NCBI GenBank assembly: GCA_017508345.1 | Contig: JAFVZD010000101.1 | Location: forward strand, 1 to 7,655 | Source: Clostridia bacterium | GTDB lineage: Bacteria; Bacillota_A; Clostridia; Christensenellales; UBA1242 | Length of the DNA stretch: 7,655 nt | Reading direction: 5' to 3' | Part shown: positions 6,739-7,655 of the stretch, in pieces | How the letters are laid out: the number at the start of each line of letters is the position of its first letter | Position numbering within the stretch: position 1 is the first letter of the stretch | Made by a program: the position numbers and the translations under genes | Notes under the pieces: model-generated | Databases searched by the model: none | What the model saw: only the letters and a program-made list of their open reading frames with translations | What the model was told of the DNA's origin: nothing

Positions 6739-6770
6739 AAAAAAAATAGCCCCAATTACTTGTAGGCTAT
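6739..6770 (-). terminator. Intrinsic terminator of the mazF unit, overlapping the stop codon
   Basis: On the minus strand ATAGCC (6770-6765) pairs with GGCTAT (6751-6746) around a 13-nt loop, followed by a run of eight T's (6746-6739). The 5' arm begins with the last base of the mazF TGA stop (6772-6770). The stem is short, but the T-run and position support it. Confidence 0.7.
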
Positions 6771-7114
6771 CACCAAAATCCCAGACTAATCATTATCGCT
6801 TTGTTGACTTCACTCAACCTTACACTATCCAAGGCACCTATTTTATTCAATAACCTAGCCTTGTCAATAGTCCTAATCTGCTCCAATAATACTACCGAAT
6901 CCTTATCCAAACCATATGTATCCGCACTCAACTCTATGTGCGTAGGCAATTTTGCTTTTGTCAACCTACTAGTCACTGCCGCCACTATCACTGTAGGACT
7001 ATACCTATTACCTATGTCATTCTGTACCACCAATACCGGCCTCACACCACCCTGCTCACTACCCACTACGGGTGAGAGATTGGCATAATACAGCTCTCCG
7101 CGTTTGATATCCAA
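6770..7114 (-). CDS. mazF: MazF/EndoA-family endoribonuclease toxin
   Basis: A 114-aa PemK/MazF-fold mRNA interferase. The N-terminal [20 protein letters not shown] and the following [20 protein letters not shown] are nearly the Bacillus EndoA (NdoA) sequence, as is [17 protein letters not shown]. Arg25 and Thr48, the catalytic residues of the Bacillus enzyme, are both present, so activity is expected; Bacillus EndoA cuts single-stranded RNA at UACAU, and similar specificity is a guess here. The start is TTG at 7114, directly after the upstream gene's TAG (TAGTTG). The start is fixed by GGAGGAG 9 nt upstream and by family length. The close junction implies translational coupling with the 67-aa protein, as in toxin-antitoxin pairs. 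A terminator follows at once. acpS lies upstream, as in Bacillus. Confidence 0.95.
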   Translation of the reverse strand: MDIKRGELYYANLSPVVGSEQGGVRPVLVVQNDIGNRYSPTVIVAAVTSRLTKAKLPTHIELSADTYGLDKDSVVLLEQIRTIDKARLLNKIGALDSVRLSEVNKAIMISLGFW

Positions 7115-7318
7115 CTAATTTCTCTCCTCCAACCATTCCTCATATTTTATTAATTCTACTAAATCGCAGTCATCCACCACAATTTGTTCCTCAGCACATT
7201 CTTGTAGACATATGCCGTATTCACTCACATCCAGTGTATGCATCTTTGTACTGCTTTTGTGCCTACTGTACTTTATTAATTGACTTTTGTACTCTATCCA
7301 TTCATCTTTATTATCCAA
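7115..7318 (-). CDS. 67-aa acidic protein in the antitoxin position before mazF
   Basis: An unrecognised small protein that is probably the MazF partner. It begins at TTG 7318, 6 nt after AGAGGG (7330-7325); the next in-frame ATG is residue 26. It is acidic: 17 Asp/Glu against 8 Lys/Arg. Acidic residues concentrate in the second half (EEQIVVDDCDLVELIKYEEW), and residues 53-66 can form an amphipathic helix, as in the toxin-binding tails of MazE-type antitoxins. The N-terminal half is more basic (KYSRHKSSTK, 16-25). EndoAI, the usual Bacillus antitoxin, is about 93 aa with a ribbon-helix-helix domain; I see no such domain here. There are three Cys (37, 41, 51), two of them in a CLQEC pair. It ends in TAG touching the mazF TTG. 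Real coding is supported by the SD, the tight junction and position between acpS and mazF; the antitoxin role is inference. Confidence 0.75.
   Translation of the reverse strand: MDNKDEWIEYKSQLIKYSRHKSSTKMHTLDVSEYGICLQECAEEQIVVDDCDLVELIKYEEWLEERN
7124..7130 (-). promoter_or_regulatory. Strong Shine-Dalgarno inside the upstream gene, deciding the mazF TTG start
   Basis: GGAGGAG on the minus strand lies 9 nt before TTG 7114 and encodes part of Leu-Glu-Glu near the end of the 67-aa protein. It is the best SD in the window and compensates for the non-ATG start. Confidence 0.8.
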
Positions 7319-7385
7319 TTTATTCCCTCTCTTTTATTTTTAATACCTGTCTATATCCATATTTTTTGTACAAACACTACTTTTA

Positions 7386-7414
7386 TTTATAATATTACTT
7401 TCTATTATTGTCGT
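7386..7414 (-). promoter_or_regulatory. Possible promoter of the 67-aa protein-mazF unit
   Basis: ACGACA (7414-7409) and TATAAA (7391-7386) on the minus strand are 17 nt apart, matching consensus at 4 of 6 and 5 of 6 positions. It lies between the acpS terminator and TTG 7318 with a leader of about 60 nt. Moderate support only. Confidence 0.35.
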
Positions 7415-7425
7415 TTTTTGCCAAT

Positions 7426-7457
7426 AAAAAAAAAGAAGTATACTATCTACTCCTCTT
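7426..7457 (-). terminator. Probable intrinsic terminator after acpS
   Basis: On the minus strand AAGAGGAGTA (7457-7448) pairs with TACTTCTTTT (7440-7431) through 10 pairs, two of them G-U, around a 7-nt loop, followed by more T's to 7426. It starts seven bases past the acpS stop and would separate acpS from the mazF unit. Confidence 0.55.
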
Positions 7458-7463
7458 TTCCCT

Positions 7464-7655
7464 CTAATTCATTACACATACAGCATATGCATACTCTCCA
7501 TCATGTGCTATGCTAATATCAATCTCACTATACTTGCTATCAAAAATTTCTTTTGCCTTGTTATACAATCTTACTACCGGCTTGCCACCCCTCTCTGCCA
7601 GCACCTCAATATCATTTAAGGCTATTTCGCCTATTCCCGTCCCCATAGCCTTGAC
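7464..7655 (-). CDS. acpS: Holo-[acyl-carrier-protein] synthase, C-terminal part, cut by window edge
   Basis: AcpS transfers 4'-phosphopantetheine from CoA to a serine of acyl carrier protein, activating it for fatty acid synthesis. Only the last 63 residues are in the window; the frame is open to the right edge, so the ATG at 7646 is an internal Met. Visible family features: VKAMGTGIGEI matching the conserved KA-GTGI segment after the catalytic KEAF, LNDIEVLAERGGKPVVRL matching the DIEV...GKP strand pair, and SIAHDGEYAYAVCV, the final SxSH-type segment (Ser replaced by Ala: SIAH). The N-terminal metal-binding GxD and KEAF motifs lie outside. In Bacillus acpS lies upstream of alr, ndoAI and ndoA; here only a small gene separates it from mazF. 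Confidence 0.88.
   Translation of the reverse strand, partial: VKAMGTGIGEIALNDIEVLAERGGKPVVRLYNKAKEIFDSKYSEIDISIAHDGEYAYAVCVMN

Noticed and set aside
6801..7088. 95-codon plus-strand frame opposite mazF
   Set aside because: Shadow of a firmly identified MazF; no SD or family signature.
7280..7516. 78-codon plus-strand frame over the mazF-unit leader and acpS end
   Set aside because: Very Phe/Ile/Tyr-rich translation of T-rich intergenic DNA that crosses the end of acpS and the start of the 67-aa gene; no coding support.

Overview
This is an AT-rich chromosomal window from what looks like an endospore-lineage Firmicute (Clostridia-like). The evidence is the N-terminal membrane half of SpoIIE at the left edge, a WalJ/YycJ-type metallo-beta-lactamase-fold protein, an EndoA/NdoA-type MazF placed just downstream of acpS as in Bacillus relatives, SD-driven TTG starts, and close-to-consensus sigma-A promoters. 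Nothing in the window allows a genus-level call. No rRNA, tRNA, insertion sequence, CRISPR array or phage gene was seen.

Layout, left to right. (1) Positions 1-954, minus: 5' part of spoIIE, running off the left edge, with a problematic start region. (2) 955-1178: divergent intergenic region with a consensus-like promoter for the rightward genes, a perfect 16-bp palindrome and a possible leftward -10. (3) 1179-2770, plus: an SDR oxidoreductase and a WalJ-like hydrolase, 8 nt apart, probably one operon. (4) 2826-3482, plus: a one-TM, Thr/Ser/Asn-rich low-complexity protein whose ribosome binding site sits inside a hairpin. (5) 3508-3536: a terminator shared by converging genes. (6) 3563-6508, minus: a 981-aa surface-type protein with GLUG repeats, driven by a TTGACA-N17-TATAAT promoter whose -10 lies inside a 21-bp imperfect dyad. 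(7) 6770-7318, minus: a two-gene toxin-antitoxin-like unit, a 67-aa acidic protein followed with no gap by MazF, both with TTG starts. (8) 7464-7655, minus: the C-terminal part of AcpS, running off the right edge.

The acpS - small gene - mazF order resembles the acpS...alr-ndoAI-ndoA neighbourhood of Bacillus, but without alanine racemase, and the small gene does not look like the ribbon-helix-helix antitoxin EndoAI. This is the best candidate for something undescribed here. The other points worth attention are the spoIIE start (possible one-base frameshift), the promoter-hairpin-start arrangement before the low-complexity gene, and the operator-like dyad on the surface-protein promoter. The plus strand is richer in C than G in every line I counted, whichever strand is coding, suggesting that the minus strand is the leading strand and the SDR/WalJ/low-complexity block is transcribed head-on to replication.
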